Shown here piece after piece: positions 1 through 7,214 of a DNA stretch of 64,000 bases. The first letter of the stretch is position 1. The number at the start of each line of letters is the position of its first letter. The position numbers and the translations under genes are program-made. Under the pieces are notes generated by a model. The model was not told where the DNA came from. It searched no databases and saw nothing but the letters and a program-made list of their open reading frames with translations. This stretch comes from Desulfobacteraceae bacterium (GTDB lineage: Bacteria > Desulfobacterota > Desulfobacteria > Desulfobacterales > Desulfobacteraceae). Where the stretch lies: positions 124,001-188,000 of the forward strand of contig JADGFI010000004.1 in the NCBI GenBank assembly GCA_016743945.1. Direction: 5' to 3'.

Positions 1-569
1 AAGTGGTGGCCAAAAATCGGTGATACATTTAAGTGCGAGAAACATTTTTTAAGTTTGGATTTTAAATTGAGTCGTCCAAATAACAGCTGAAAAATTATGA
101 TACCAGAGAAAGAAGTTAGCTGCTGATCTTCGAACCGAATTTCGGGAATTTTATGGCATTTAGTATAAATTTGTGATTTACTGGACTTCACTTGAGGTGG
201 CCTCCTGGATTTGGTTATTTTTTTGTCTCAACAACTTATTATAACCTTTATTCATGGGGATCCTCAAGCTTTTTCTTTACTATTTTCCTACTTTTTTATG
301 CAACGACAGGGTTAATCTTTTTTAATTTCTTTTTAAGGAAATTAAATGGAGTAAATTAGATGCTTTGAATTAAACTGGATCGGGAAATTACATTACCTGA
401 TTTTGGGACGGAATTAAATTCCTTATCACACCCTGATGGATAGTATAATAAAATAGTTCAAGTTCTATTGTATTATTCATAGTTTTATAGTAGGAGTTTT
501 TATCGTATAAATCACTTTTGGCCTTAAATTGATGAAAATTCAGTGCTTAAAATAAAAAAAGGAGAAAAG
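1..569. other. AT-rich stretch without a recognised gene
   Basis: I see no gene that I can support here. Frame 1 is open from the first base for 29 codons and could be the tail of a gene outside the window, but its residues match nothing I recognise. The DNA is markedly AT-rich, like the rest of the island up to about 8200. Confidence 0.4.
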
Positions 570-1127
570 ATGAAAAGTATCAAGGTTAAAGATATAATGA
601 TTCCGATTTCAAACTATGTAACTGTTTCAAAAAGCAGCAGCCTGATTGATGTGGTACAGGCCCTGGATTCGGATCAAAAATCAAAAAAAAAGCATGCCCA
701 CAGGGATGCCGTTGTTCTCGATGATGATGGCCTTTTTATTGGTAAGATAACCATGATTGATATATTCCAGGCTCTGGAACCAAATTATAAAAAAATTGAT
801 CCTAAAAATGAAATGAACACATTGGAATATTCCGGGGGAATGGTAACCAAGCAGCTTTTGAATTATTACGATGATTTAAACCTTTGGGTAGAACCTATGA
901 AAGACATCTGCAACCGGGGTAAAGATCTGAAAGTCGTCGATATCATGCATATGCCGGAACCGGATGAATGCGTTAAAGAAAGCGACACTCTTGAAAAAGC
1001 TTTAAACCGATTTGTAATCGGGGCTCATCAACCGCTTGTCGTGAAAAACGGTGATAAAGTCACTGGGCTTCTGCGATTCGGAGACCTTTTCGAGATCGTC
1101 AGAAGCCGCCTTTTGGGCGCTGTTTAA
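570..1127 (+). CDS. CBS-domain pair protein
   Basis: A 185-residue protein made of two CBS modules, at about residues 5-68 (VKDIMIP...GKITMIDIFQAL) and 122-180 (VVDIMHMP...TGLLRFGDLFEIV). CBS pairs usually bind adenine nucleotides and act as energy sensors or as regulators of a partner. There is no fused enzyme or channel, so this is a stand-alone sensor with an unknown partner. I chose the ATG at 570 because AGGAG lies just upstream; an upstream GTG at 543 would add nine Lys-rich residues and has no such site. It stands alone and is followed by a terminator. It could equally be called an acetoin-utilisation-like CBS protein. The family call is firm and the role unknown. Confidence 0.85.
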   Translation: MKSIKVKDIMIPISNYVTVSKSSSLIDVVQALDSDQKSKKKHAHRDAVVLDDDGLFIGKITMIDIFQALEPNYKKIDPKNEMNTLEYSGGMVTKQLLNYYDDLNLWVEPMKDICNRGKDLKVVDIMHMPEPDECVKESDTLEKALNRFVIGAHQPLVVKNGDKVTGLLRFGDLFEIVRSRLLGAV

Positions 1128-1151
1128 AAAGTTTCATCGTGTTTATAAAAT

Positions 1152-1197
1152 AAGCAGGTGCTACTTATATAAATGTAGCATCTGCTTATTGTTTTTT
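1152..1197 (+). terminator. Rho-independent terminator after the CBS gene
   Basis: Arms 1152-1164 and 1175-1187 pair over 13 bases with one mismatch around a 10-base loop. A T-rich tract to 1197 follows. It sits 25 bases after the CBS stop codon. Confidence 0.85.
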
Positions 1198-1660
1198 GCA
1201 GTTGATCCTCCCCGGTATTTTGGACACATTGTTAAGCTACTGAAAATGAAAGAATCTCAATTTTGAATAAAAATAGCGACTATAGATGGTATACATGGTC
1301 GCTGGCCATGAATTCAAAATAGGCAGGACTGGAAGAAGAATTGTGGGGTGAACCGCCTTGAGATCAGGGTGAGTCTTATAGCGTGTCTTTGGAACAAACA
1401 ATTAAGAAAAAAATTAACCACCCCAATATATGTATGCCGCTGTCTTTTATCCTGCTGGCATTAGAATCAACTAATTTGGAGATATAGTAGATTCTGGAAA
1501 GTTACGCCAAAATAATCTTATTACATAATCAACCTTCTTTTCGATTAGATCCAGACGCTAAATTTTTCAGGAGAACGTCATTATATTATAGATATTAATT
1601 TGGAAAAATGGCTTATTGTGATGACGAAGGACCATATAATTTAATGCAAAATTAAAAAAC
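1198..1660. other. Spacer without a recognised gene
   Basis: No open frame here looks like a protein. A six-base inverted pair, AGCGAC/GTCGCT, lies near 1273-1302; I cannot assign it. The stretch separates the CBS gene from the reverse-transcriptase remnant. Confidence 0.4.
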
Positions 1661-1782
1661 GGAAAGTTTGATCTGAATACTCTACTACGACATAAAGTGA
1701 AAATTCCTGATATAAACTTATCGAGTTTCCCCCGCCTTCAGCCCATGGGCATGTGGCACAACGAGGAGCGATTTTTGCCCGG
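1661..1782 (+). repeat. Left-flank direct repeat, copy A
   Basis: About 120 bases recur at 3209-3332 with scattered mismatches. Shared stretches include GTTTGATCTGAATAC, CTACGACATAAA and CCCATGGGCATGTGGCACAA. In both places the repeat is followed by a reverse-transcriptase remnant, so it is probably the 5' part of the same retroelement or its host gene. Translated, both copies read PMGMWHNE, so the repeat may be coding. Confidence 0.75.
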
Positions 1783-1862
1783 TGAAGCCATTCAAGTCGA
1801 AGCCTCTTATCTGATGACATCTGCTTCAGGATCGGCTGAAGCCCTTTTTAAGCCCCTTTTGC

Positions 1863-2579
1863 ACACATGTTAAAGGTCGTGGTGGGGTCAAGGGAACCGT
1901 CAAATCTTTAAAAGGAAAGGCCAGCTCTTATCACTTTGTTGCCCGTTTCGATATCGCATCCTATTATGATTCCATGCAGCATCATATACTCATCGGTCTT
2001 CTAAGCGACATCGGGGTGGATAAACCGATTTTGAGCATTGTACGGCAATACCTTGAAATCCCTGACCGAAATCGAACCAACAAAGGAATGGTGGCCGGTG
2101 GTGCTCTTTCACCACTAATGGGGGCACTTTACCTGACGCCATTGGATGCTGCCATGCAAAAGTTTGTTTCAAAGGGTAAAATTTATTATGTGCGTTACAT
2201 GGATGATATTGTTATCTTGAGCAAAACCCGTTGGAACTTGCGGTCGGCCATTCGGAGTCTTATCAAGACAGTCCACTCTCTGGGCCTTGACCTGCATAAA
2301 CGAAAGAGATTCGTTGGCCGCATCGATAAAGGCTTTGATTTTCTGGGGTACCAAATAGAACCTGGTCGAAAACTGTGTCCCTCACCCCAAAGCTTAAAGC
2401 GTCTCGTGCACGTGCCCGCCGGCTTTATGAGCATGGAGCAGGCAGTGACTTGCTCTGGCAGTATGTGTCCCGATGGGCTGGATGGCTTTGGGGCTCCTGG
2501 TTTCAGTAAAAGGAGGCGTTAAGCGCTATTTTGTTCATGTCTTGAAACAATTGAAAATCAGCGGATACCAAATTCCGTA
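1863..2579 (+). pseudogene. Decayed reverse transcriptase, copy A
   Basis: Frame residues before the ATG at 1974 read KGRGGVKGTVK...FDIASYYDSMQHH, which matches the first palm motif of group II-like bacterial reverse transcriptases. The frame continues through GMVAGGALSPL, the catalytic motif YYVRYMDDIVIL (near 2185-2220) and GFDFLGYQI. It then shifts near 2395: the +1 frame restores RARRLYEHGAGSDLLWQYVSRWAGWLWG, and a further shift gives VKGGVKRYFVHVLKQLKISGYQIP before the stop at 2579. There are thus at least two frameshifts and no supported N-terminus or start. The catalytic YMDD is intact, but the gene is broken. No intron domain V/VI structure was recognised, so the precise RT class is open. 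Confidence 0.82.
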
Positions 2580-2725
2580 GATGCGAGGTTGTAAGCGGTT
2601 TATGACCGTTCATGGCCGTCTGTGCATCATGATCTCAATTCATGTCTTACTCTTGTGAAATTTTATGATTCCATTGGCATGAACTTAATATTAAACATAA
2701 ACTTTCTCATAGCCCACAGTACAAC

Positions 2726-2992
2726 TTAGGTATATAAAATATTATGATGATACCCTCCGGCGCATTCTAATTCATCATCATTCAATTCATCGGAGGGCAC
2801 AGAGGGTAAAATAAAGTGTATTATTTTGGGTGAATTTTCAACAATTCGAACCTCAACCCCCTCGGGAATAATTAAGTCATTTTCTTTGAAAACCGTCATT
2901 GGATCGGACAATAACTGAGCTTTGAAATTATCATCCGACCACGCTTTTGCAACCAATTTACTGTATGCTTTCTGGAGTTTGTTTTTGTCCAT
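2726..2992 (-). CDS. NHLP-type (nitrile hydratase leader-like) RiPP precursor peptide
   Basis: An 88-residue peptide. Residues 1-80 follow the nitrile-hydratase-alpha-like leader pattern: KAWSDDNFKAQLLSDP, then IPEGVEVRIVENSPKIIHFILPSVP, then an acidic DELNDDELECAGG ending in the Gly-Gly cleavage site (79-80). The putative core is only eight residues, YHHNILYT. In known NHLP families the leader is trimmed at Gly-Gly by an NHLM-type peptidase-ABC exporter after the core is modified; no such enzyme is seen in this window. I chose the ATG at 2992 because GAGGAAA precedes it; the longer reading has no such site. A hydrophobic remnant lies just upstream on the same strand. The leader call is firm; whether a product is made is unknown. 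Confidence 0.85.
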   Translation of the reverse strand: MDKNKLQKAYSKLVAKAWSDDNFKAQLLSDPMTVFKENDLIIPEGVEVRIVENSPKIIHFILPSVPSDELNDDELECAGGYHHNILYT

Positions 2993-3022
2993 ATTTTCCT
3001 CACTTTTTAAATTATACACAGT

Positions 3023-3142
3023 TTATTTTACATCGCTTTTTCGTTTGGATATATCCTTTATTATAACTTTATATGCAAATAACATGCAAAAGACAACAAT
3101 CGTTAATATATACAGGAAAGATGAATTTTTTTCATTTATATT
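3023..3142 (-). pseudogene. C-terminal remnant of a small membrane protein upstream of the RiPP precursor
   Basis: The frame ending at 3023 reads NEKNSSFLYILTIVVFCMLFAYKVIIKDISKRKSDVK: one hydrophobic helix followed by a basic tail, as in a genuine membrane-protein end. Toward its 5' end it runs without a start into repeat sequence at 3161-3332. It ends about 30 bases before the precursor's start codon, so it may be what is left of a neighbouring export or maturation gene. This is inference from composition and position only. Confidence 0.3.
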
Positions 3143-3160
3143 ACTTGGTGACCGGTAAGT

Positions 3161-3210
3161 AACCTGTCTAATTGGCTTATAAAAACTATATCGTGCCAAC
3201 TTAATTACGA
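3161..3210 (+). repeat. 50-base direct repeat bracketing RT remnant B (left)
   Basis: Matches 3558-3608 with few mismatches (shared CTGTCTAATTGG, TAAAAACTATAT, CAACTTAATTA). The two copies enclose the left-flank repeat copy B and the second reverse-transcriptase remnant, as would be left by recombination or by insertion into a duplicated sequence. Confidence 0.75.
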
Positions 3211-3332
3211 AAAAGTTTGATCTGAATACATTACTACGACATAAAATAAAAATTTCCGGTATGAACTTATCGAGTTCCCCCCGCCTTTGGCCCATGGGCA
3301 TGTGGCACAACGAGGGGCGATGCGTTGCCTGG
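3209..3332 (+). repeat. Left-flank direct repeat, copy B
   Basis: Second copy of the sequence at 1661-1782. It begins directly after the left 50-base repeat and runs straight into RT remnant B. Confidence 0.75.
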
Positions 3333-3550
3333 TGGCACAGCATGGTACGCTCCGGGGGCTGCTTGACAAAGCAGGAGTGGGCATACTGCTTCTGGACCTG
3401 GTGCGGTAATATCTCGAAAGCCCGGATTTAAATCACACGGGTCGTGGTATGGTGGCGGGCGGAGCTCTCTTTCCCTTGATTGACCTTTATCTGCAACCAT
3501 TAAATGCAGTCATGCGACGGCTTGTATACTATGTGCGTTACATGGATGCC
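3333..3550 (+). pseudogene. Decayed reverse transcriptase, copy B
   Basis: Reading with shifts gives GTLRGLLDKAGVGILLLDLVR, YLESPDLNHTGRGMVAGGAL, DLYLQPLNAVMRRLVYYVRYMD. These align segment by segment with copy A (ILIGLLSDIGVDKPILSIVRQYLEIPD, NRTNKGMVAGGAL, LYLTPLDAAM, YYVRYMDD). The remnant stops inside the catalytic motif, where the second Asp is lost and the right 50-base repeat begins. There is a frameshift near 3405. Divergence from copy A suggests a related element, not a recent duplicate. Confidence 0.75.
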
Positions 3551-3557
3551 GTCAACT

Positions 3558-3608
3558 AATCTGTCTAATTGGTTTGTAAAAACTATATAGTGTCAACTTA
3601 ATTATCGA
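3558..3608 (+). repeat. 50-base direct repeat bracketing RT remnant B (right)
   Basis: Partner of 3161-3210. It begins seven bases after the truncated YMD codons of RT remnant B. Confidence 0.75.
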
Positions 3609-3709
3609 CTATTCTGAGGTCTTCTCCATTCTTATTCTATTAAAATAAATGCAATCTATTTATTCATTTCAGATTTGAGAATCAAATATATGGAAAAAAT
3701 TAAAACCGA

Positions 3710-4051
3710 ATGAACCAACTTTCCGTTAAATTTTATTGGAGAGTAACCGATATTATGATCCGGGCCCCAGAAATTATTTTCCAAAAATCTGGATGGGAAG
3801 GAGACGGGGAAATAAATTGTATAGCGTTGTCTCCGTGTTTCTCAGGACGCGATGATGGTTGGTGTGATATTATATATCATGTTAAACAGAGTAATAATGG
3901 CACATCATGGCCGGCAATCCCTAAAAGCCTAAAGTTGCAATTACCTGATGGATTTTTAACAAAACAACCGAATCAGAAACATCAAAATATAGGGGCCTTT
4001 TTCTTCCCTCAGGGCGAACCCGGGGAGAATGAAAAGACCCCTATTTTATAG
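3710..4051 (+). CDS. Hypothetical protein, uncertain
   Basis: An open frame of 113 codons with Trp- and Asp-rich patches (GWEGDGEINCIALSPCFSGRDDGWCDIIYHV). It has no strong ribosome-binding site before the ATG and no domain I recognise. It lies between retroelement and recombinase remnants, so it could be a fragment of a larger lost gene. The following 240 bases (4052-4289) show no gene. Confidence 0.3.
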   Translation: MNQLSVKFYWRVTDIMIRAPEIIFQKSGWEGDGEINCIALSPCFSGRDDGWCDIIYHVKQSNNGTSWPAIPKSLKLQLPDGFLTKQPNQKHQNIGAFFFPQGEPGENEKTPIL

Positions 4052-4289
4052 AGATAGATGACGGCCAGGCGACAAAAAAGACCTTTTATCGTTTGACCGG
4101 CTCTCCCATGGGTGGTAGATCCGGCCAGCGCTCAGAAAATACGGGGGTCTTTTCTTCCGGACTTACCACCATAAATGGCGGTAAGGACCTCGGAGGCACA
4201 AATTTCTAAAAAGCGGGTTCCATATTTGCCGTTTTCCGGTTTTTTTCAGCCGACCCGAATACTGTCAAATTAATGCTCAAATTGGGTGT

Positions 4290-4664
4290 TTTTTACTTGG
4301 AACTACAGGGGGAAATATAACAGAGAGATTTATCCCTATACCGCCTGCATTAATTATTGAAATATCTATCTGCTTTCCAGAACAGGAATGTTCAAGTTCT
4401 AAACCCTTATGGTCAATGTCACGGACTAAGGGTGGGCGATTTATAAATGCGGCTATGACTGAGGCTGGGATAATCGGAAAACACGCTACACCCACAGGAC
4501 TAAGACATAGTTTTGCAATTTCATGCCTCGAATTATGGCCTCGAATACCTTTTAAACAGATTCAGAAATGGATGGACCACAAGAATATTGATTTAACGCT
4601 GAGCCATTTTAATGCATTTACCAACGAAATTGAAAATATGGAAATGCTTTGGGATCATTTTTAA
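4290..4664 (+). pseudogene. Tyrosine recombinase C-terminal remnant 1
   Basis: The frame reads GGNITERFIPIPPALIIEI...LWSMSRTKGGRFINAAMTEAGIIGKHATPTGLRHSFAISCL...IPFKQIQKWMDHKNIDLTLSHFNAF. This matches the catalytic half of phage-integrase-type recombinases: the second Arg in GLRHSF and the His in WMDHKN are present. The nucleophilic Tyr position (usually TAIYANA) reads SHFNA, a Phe. There is no N-terminal domain. It is therefore both truncated and catalytically dead. Confidence 0.75.
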
Positions 4665-4689
4665 TTAGTTCAAATAGCGTTAATAAAAA

Positions 4690-4831
4690 TGGCTCATTTT
4701 TTGATGTCCCTCACACCTTACACCTTTTAGCCCAAATTATGGGGCATAGTTCAACGGTCATAACAGAAATTTATACCAAGGCCGTTGAAGGTGAAAAACA
4801 AAAAATGGTCTTAAGAGCATGGAAACAATAA
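4690..4831 (+). pseudogene. Tyrosine recombinase C-terminal remnant 2
   Basis: The frame reads HTLHLLAQIMGHSSTVITEIYTKAVEGEKQKMVLRAWKQ. This is the last box of another integrase: the GHSS His box and the Tyr nucleophile in EIYTKAV, then the usual Arg/Trp-rich end. It is a different lineage from remnant 1, in another frame, fused to it by deletion. Confidence 0.7.
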
Positions 4832-4934
4832 GCTGCCGCCCGGTGGTTGCCGTTCGTTCACCCAGGGGCGAATTTTCCGAAGGAAAATAACCTCTCTTCC
4901 TGATCCGATTTTATAAAAATTGCAAAAAAAATAC

Positions 4935-4972
4935 TTGCTTTGATATGTGTATATGTGTATAATATGCACATA
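4935..4972 (+). promoter_or_regulatory. Promoter with overlapping operator for the RHH-led operon
   Basis: TTGCTT (4935-4940), 17-base spacer and TATAAT (4958-4963) form a near-ideal sigma70 promoter. Tandem ATATGTGT units (4943-4958) and an inverted pair TATGTG/CACATA (4952-4957 and 4967-4972) overlap the -10 box. Ribbon-helix-helix repressors bind short repeated sites of this kind, so the first gene product may repress its own operon. Confidence 0.7.
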
Positions 4973-4990
4973 CTCTAAATGGAGGACAAA

Positions 4991-5287
4991 ATGAATTTAC
5001 AATCCGATACATTAATTAGAAAACAATTTTTTATTTCCCCGGAAAATATTAAAAAGCTGGAACGCTTAACAAAGGAAATCAAGGGCAGCTCGGCGGCTAA
5101 AATAGTTCGGGATGCGATAGATTCTTATGATCCACACGCCACCAATGGCAGCAACAGTGACGATATTGAACAAGCTGAATTAATAGCCATTGCACAGGCA
5201 AAGGTTCGGGAAGCAATTGAAGGGACAGAAAAAACTATTAAAATCGTTGATACTTGTCTTGAATCTTTATCAAAAAGGAGGGCTTAA
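4991..5287 (+). CDS. Ribbon-helix-helix-like regulator
   Basis: A 98-residue protein. It starts MNLQSDTLIRKQFFISPENIKKLERLTKEIKGSSAAKIVRDAIDSY, a beta strand followed by two helices with a Ser-rich turn, the layout of CopG/Arc-type DNA-binding proteins. The rest is an acidic, probably helical tail. I chose the ATG at 4991 because GGAGGA ends five bases upstream; the ATG at 4979 would place that site inside the gene. It is the first gene of the small-gene run and is likely its repressor, given the repeats over its promoter. The next gene begins immediately after its stop. Confidence 0.65.
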   Translation: MNLQSDTLIRKQFFISPENIKKLERLTKEIKGSSAAKIVRDAIDSYDPHATNGSNSDDIEQAELIAIAQAKVREAIEGTEKTIKIVDTCLESLSKRRA

Positions 5288-5470
5288 ATGTCTGGTTGGA
5301 AAGATTTAGTGCTTGATATAATCAAGCTAACGGACACCGTTAAAGCCCTTAATAATAAAACCGAAAAGTTGTCCATAGAAACCCATGAAATAGACAAACG
5401 AGTTGTCCGAATAGAAACGCTTGTGGAATTTTCAAAATACAAACAAATCACCGATACCGGAAAAGAATAG
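5288..5470 (+). CDS. Small coiled-coil protein
   Basis: Sixty residues: MSGWKDLVLDIIKLTDTVKALNNKTEKLSIETHEIDKRVVRIETLVEFSKYKQ. Heptad-like hydrophobic spacing suggests a short coiled coil ending in a VVRIETLVEF segment. AAAGGAGGG precedes the ATG, which follows the previous stop codon directly, so it is translated with the RHH gene. Short proteins of this pattern occur next to RHH-like genes in other Proteobacteria, as far as I recall. Function unknown; a partner of the RHH protein is plausible. Confidence 0.6.
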   Translation: MSGWKDLVLDIIKLTDTVKALNNKTEKLSIETHEIDKRVVRIETLVEFSKYKQITDTGKE

Positions 5471-5484
5471 GGGAGTGTTGTCAG

Positions 5485-5728
5485 ATGACGATGGTAACAA
5501 AATATAAGATGACCTGTATATGTGGTCACAAAGGGGCAATCGTCATGAAAGAGAATGACCAACCTTTTTCAACTATGTACGAAAGTTATTCTTTGGAAAA
5601 TTTTTCAAGGTGGCAGCTACCGAGTTGAAGGGCTAAATAAAGATCCAGACATGTTTGCAAAATTACAACCAGTTTGTCCTGCTTGTGGTTTTCGTGTATC
5701 AAAAGAAAATTTAAATAAAGAGAATTAA
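5485..5728 (+). pseudogene. Zinc-ribbon-like small protein, frameshifted
   Basis: The ATG at 5485 opens MTMVTKYKMTCICGHKGAIVMKENDQPFSTMYESYSLENF, carrying a CxC knuckle. The frame then ends at a TGA (5634-5636). Shifting by one base at the T run near 5601-5605 restores FQGGSYRVEGLNKDPDMFAKLQPVCPACGFRVSKENLNKEN with a CPAC knuckle and a stop at 5728. The joined protein of about 80 residues would be a typical two-knuckle zinc ribbon. This is either a true mutation or a sequencing slip in the homopolymer. GGGAG follows the preceding stop codon directly. Confidence 0.65.
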
Positions 5729-5754
5729 TGAAACAGTATAAGGGAGTTTGAAAG

Positions 5755-6471
5755 ATGGAAACCGAGGCAAACGACAATCGTAAGAAAGCAATTTTTGTTG
5801 CAAAAAAAATGTTTGCTCAGCTTGTTTATGATTTTCAATCATTAGAAGGGATGCCGTTCACCTTTCCAGAAGTACAAACCTTTATTCAGGGCATTACCGT
5901 TGGTGGTCATAAAATTGCTGACCATGAGAAACTTAAACAACAACAACTTGCGTGGAAAGAACTCATTGACCTGGTTGAAAAAAACAAATTTGAGCTTTCT
6001 GAAAAAATATCATGTGACCTTGAAAATATTGTGGCAAAAGACGAAGCATTAAAACCAGGGATTATACGGGATGGTGTCGTTTCTGTTTCCAGCGGGGATT
6101 ATGTTTATCACCCCCCGGAGGATAAAGAGACTATACGGTCATTATTCGCCGCCTCTATCAAAGAGGCTTCCGATAATAATAAACCGATATGCAAACGGGG
6201 ATATAAGTTAGCTGCTGATTATGCCTTTTATCAATTTCATTGGGATGGCAACAAAAGAACCGGAAATCTTATGATGAATGGTCTTTTTTTGGACAAGGGT
6301 TTATTGCCCTGCCCTATACCGTCAAGACGGTTAAATGAATATAACATAGCGCTTATGGAGTTATATAAAAACGGACAGCACAAGCCTGTTATAGAGTTTC
6401 ACCAGAGTTGCCATAAGGAACTTTATAAAGAATGGAAAATGGAATACCCGTTTCAAAATGAAACATTATAA
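5755..6471 (+). CDS. Fic-domain protein, non-canonical motif
   Basis: A 238-residue protein. Residues 32-75 (MPFTFPEVQTFIQGITVGGHKIADHEKLKQQQLAWKEL) resemble the helical N-terminal part of stand-alone Fic proteins. The core reads KLAADYAFYQFHWDGNKRTGNLMMNG (151-176). Fic enzymes transfer AMP or related groups to target proteins using HxFx(D/E)(G/A)N(G/K)R. Here DGNKR (164-168) is kept, but the catalytic His position is Gln160 and the Phe position is His162. I recall other Fic-annotated proteins with QFFWDGNKR, so this may be a subfamily trait and not decay. It lies in the small-gene run 26 bases after the zinc-ribbon remnant; a toxin or target-modifying role is inference. Confidence 0.8.
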   Translation: METEANDNRKKAIFVAKKMFAQLVYDFQSLEGMPFTFPEVQTFIQGITVGGHKIADHEKLKQQQLAWKELIDLVEKNKFELSEKISCDLENIVAKDEALKPGIIRDGVVSVSSGDYVYHPPEDKETIRSLFAASIKEASDNNKPICKRGYKLAADYAFYQFHWDGNKRTGNLMMNGLFLDKGLLPCPIPSRRLNEYNIALMELYKNGQHKPVIEFHQSCHKELYKEWKMEYPFQNETL

Positions 6472-6489
6472 GGGAAAGGGTGTCCATTA

Positions 6490-6660
6490 TTGAAAATAAA
6501 AACCATGGTCTTAGTGGTGTTTCTATGCGGGATTTGGTTTGTTGTTCCGTTTACTCCGGTTGGAATTTCAAATAAAATAATTGCCTTTTTATCTATTCTT
6601 TTAGGAGCAATTATTTTGGGTGTCGGGGCTTGGGTAATTACAAAAGGTGAAACAGAATAA
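6490..6660 (+). CDS. Tiny two-helix membrane protein
   Basis: Fifty-six residues from TTG at 6490: KIKTMVLVVFLCGIWFVV, a short PFTPVG turn, IIAFLSILLGAIILGVGAWVITKGETE. This gives two transmembrane helices with a charged tail. AAGGGAAAGGG, which begins at the stop of the Fic gene, is the ribosome-binding region. No family recognised. Its ending KGETE resembles KTETE of the tiny protein at 7807. Confidence 0.5.
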   Translation: MKIKTMVLVVFLCGIWFVVPFTPVGISNKIIAFLSILLGAIILGVGAWVITKGETE

Positions 6661-6675
6661 GGGAGTGGATATGAT

Positions 6676-6930
6676 ATGTTTAGATCAATAAAAAGATGGT
6701 ATGCAGGGGAAGACAAGTTTCACTAATTTGAAAATGATCCTTCCAGCGGGGCACATATTTCCCCACTCTTATATACAGAAATCCATTGGACTGCAAAATT
6801 TGTGAGAATCATAGTTAAATTTTATTTGCGTAACTGGCAGTGGTTATGGGGGACAACAATAGCGATTGCAGGATTATATATTGCTATATTGACACTCGGC
6901 CAAAATTTTAAATTAATTGAAACAAAATAG
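6676..6930 (+). pseudogene. Small membrane protein interrupted by a stop codon
   Basis: An 85-codon frame reads MFRSIKRWYAGEDKFH, stop (6724-6726), then FENDPSSGAHISPLLYTEIHWTAKFVRIIVKFYLRNWQWLWGTTIAIAGLYIAILTLGQNFKLIETK. The halves are in the same frame and make one coherent protein: an amphipathic acidic N-terminus and one or two membrane helices. The in-frame TAA is the only defect. TAAGGGAG of the preceding gene supplies the ribosome-binding site. Stop readthrough is possible but unproven. Confidence 0.55.
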
Positions 6931-6942
6931 GGGAAATTAAAC

Positions 6943-7047
6943 GTGACGGACTCAATAATAGTTTTATTAACTATAGTTATTGCCTGTGCAACTTTTGGGC
7001 AATTTTTTGTTGATGAGATTGTTTGCCGGGGTTGTCTTGGAACTTAA
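6943..7047 (+). CDS. Possible 34-residue membrane peptide
   Basis: GTG at 6943 opens MTDSIIVLLTIVIACATFGQFFVDEIVCRGCLGT. This is one hydrophobic helix then a CRGC end. The preceding stop runs into GGGGA as elsewhere in this run. It may be truncated. Between 7048 and 7153 another frame reads RRFDEVKDSINIFNANLFNRFSSIRF without a start, possibly another fragment. Confidence 0.3.
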   Translation: MTDSIIVLLTIVIACATFGQFFVDEIVCRGCLGT

Positions 7048-7153
7048 ACCATTTTTGTGTGCAGCAGGCCCAGACGTTTTGATGAGGTCAAAGACAGTAT
7101 AAACATATTTAACGCCAATCTCTTTAATCGCTTCTCTTCGATTCGGTTTGTAT

Positions 7154-7182
7154 TTGACATTACGGTAATACCGTAATACTAT
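7154..7182 (+). promoter_or_regulatory. Promoter with palindromic operator for the MazEF-like pair
   Basis: TTGACA (7154-7159), 17-base spacer and TACTAT (7177-7182). The spacer is almost entirely a perfect palindrome, ATTACGGT-AAT-ACCGTAAT (7159-7177). This is the expected layout for an AbrB/MazE-type antitoxin that represses its own operon by blocking polymerase. Confidence 0.85.
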
Positions 7183-7214
7183 GAGGTCAGTAATAATAGC
7201 TAAAGGAGTCAAAT

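Noticed and set aside
1990..2434. Three - strand frames of 60-79 codons across the reverse-transcriptase remnant
   Set aside because: They lie opposite recognisable RT codons, have no ribosome sites and show low-complexity basic composition.
3267..3500. - strand frame of 77 codons over RT remnant B
   Set aside because: It is antisense to the RT motif GMVAGGAL, with no start signal or recognisable domain.
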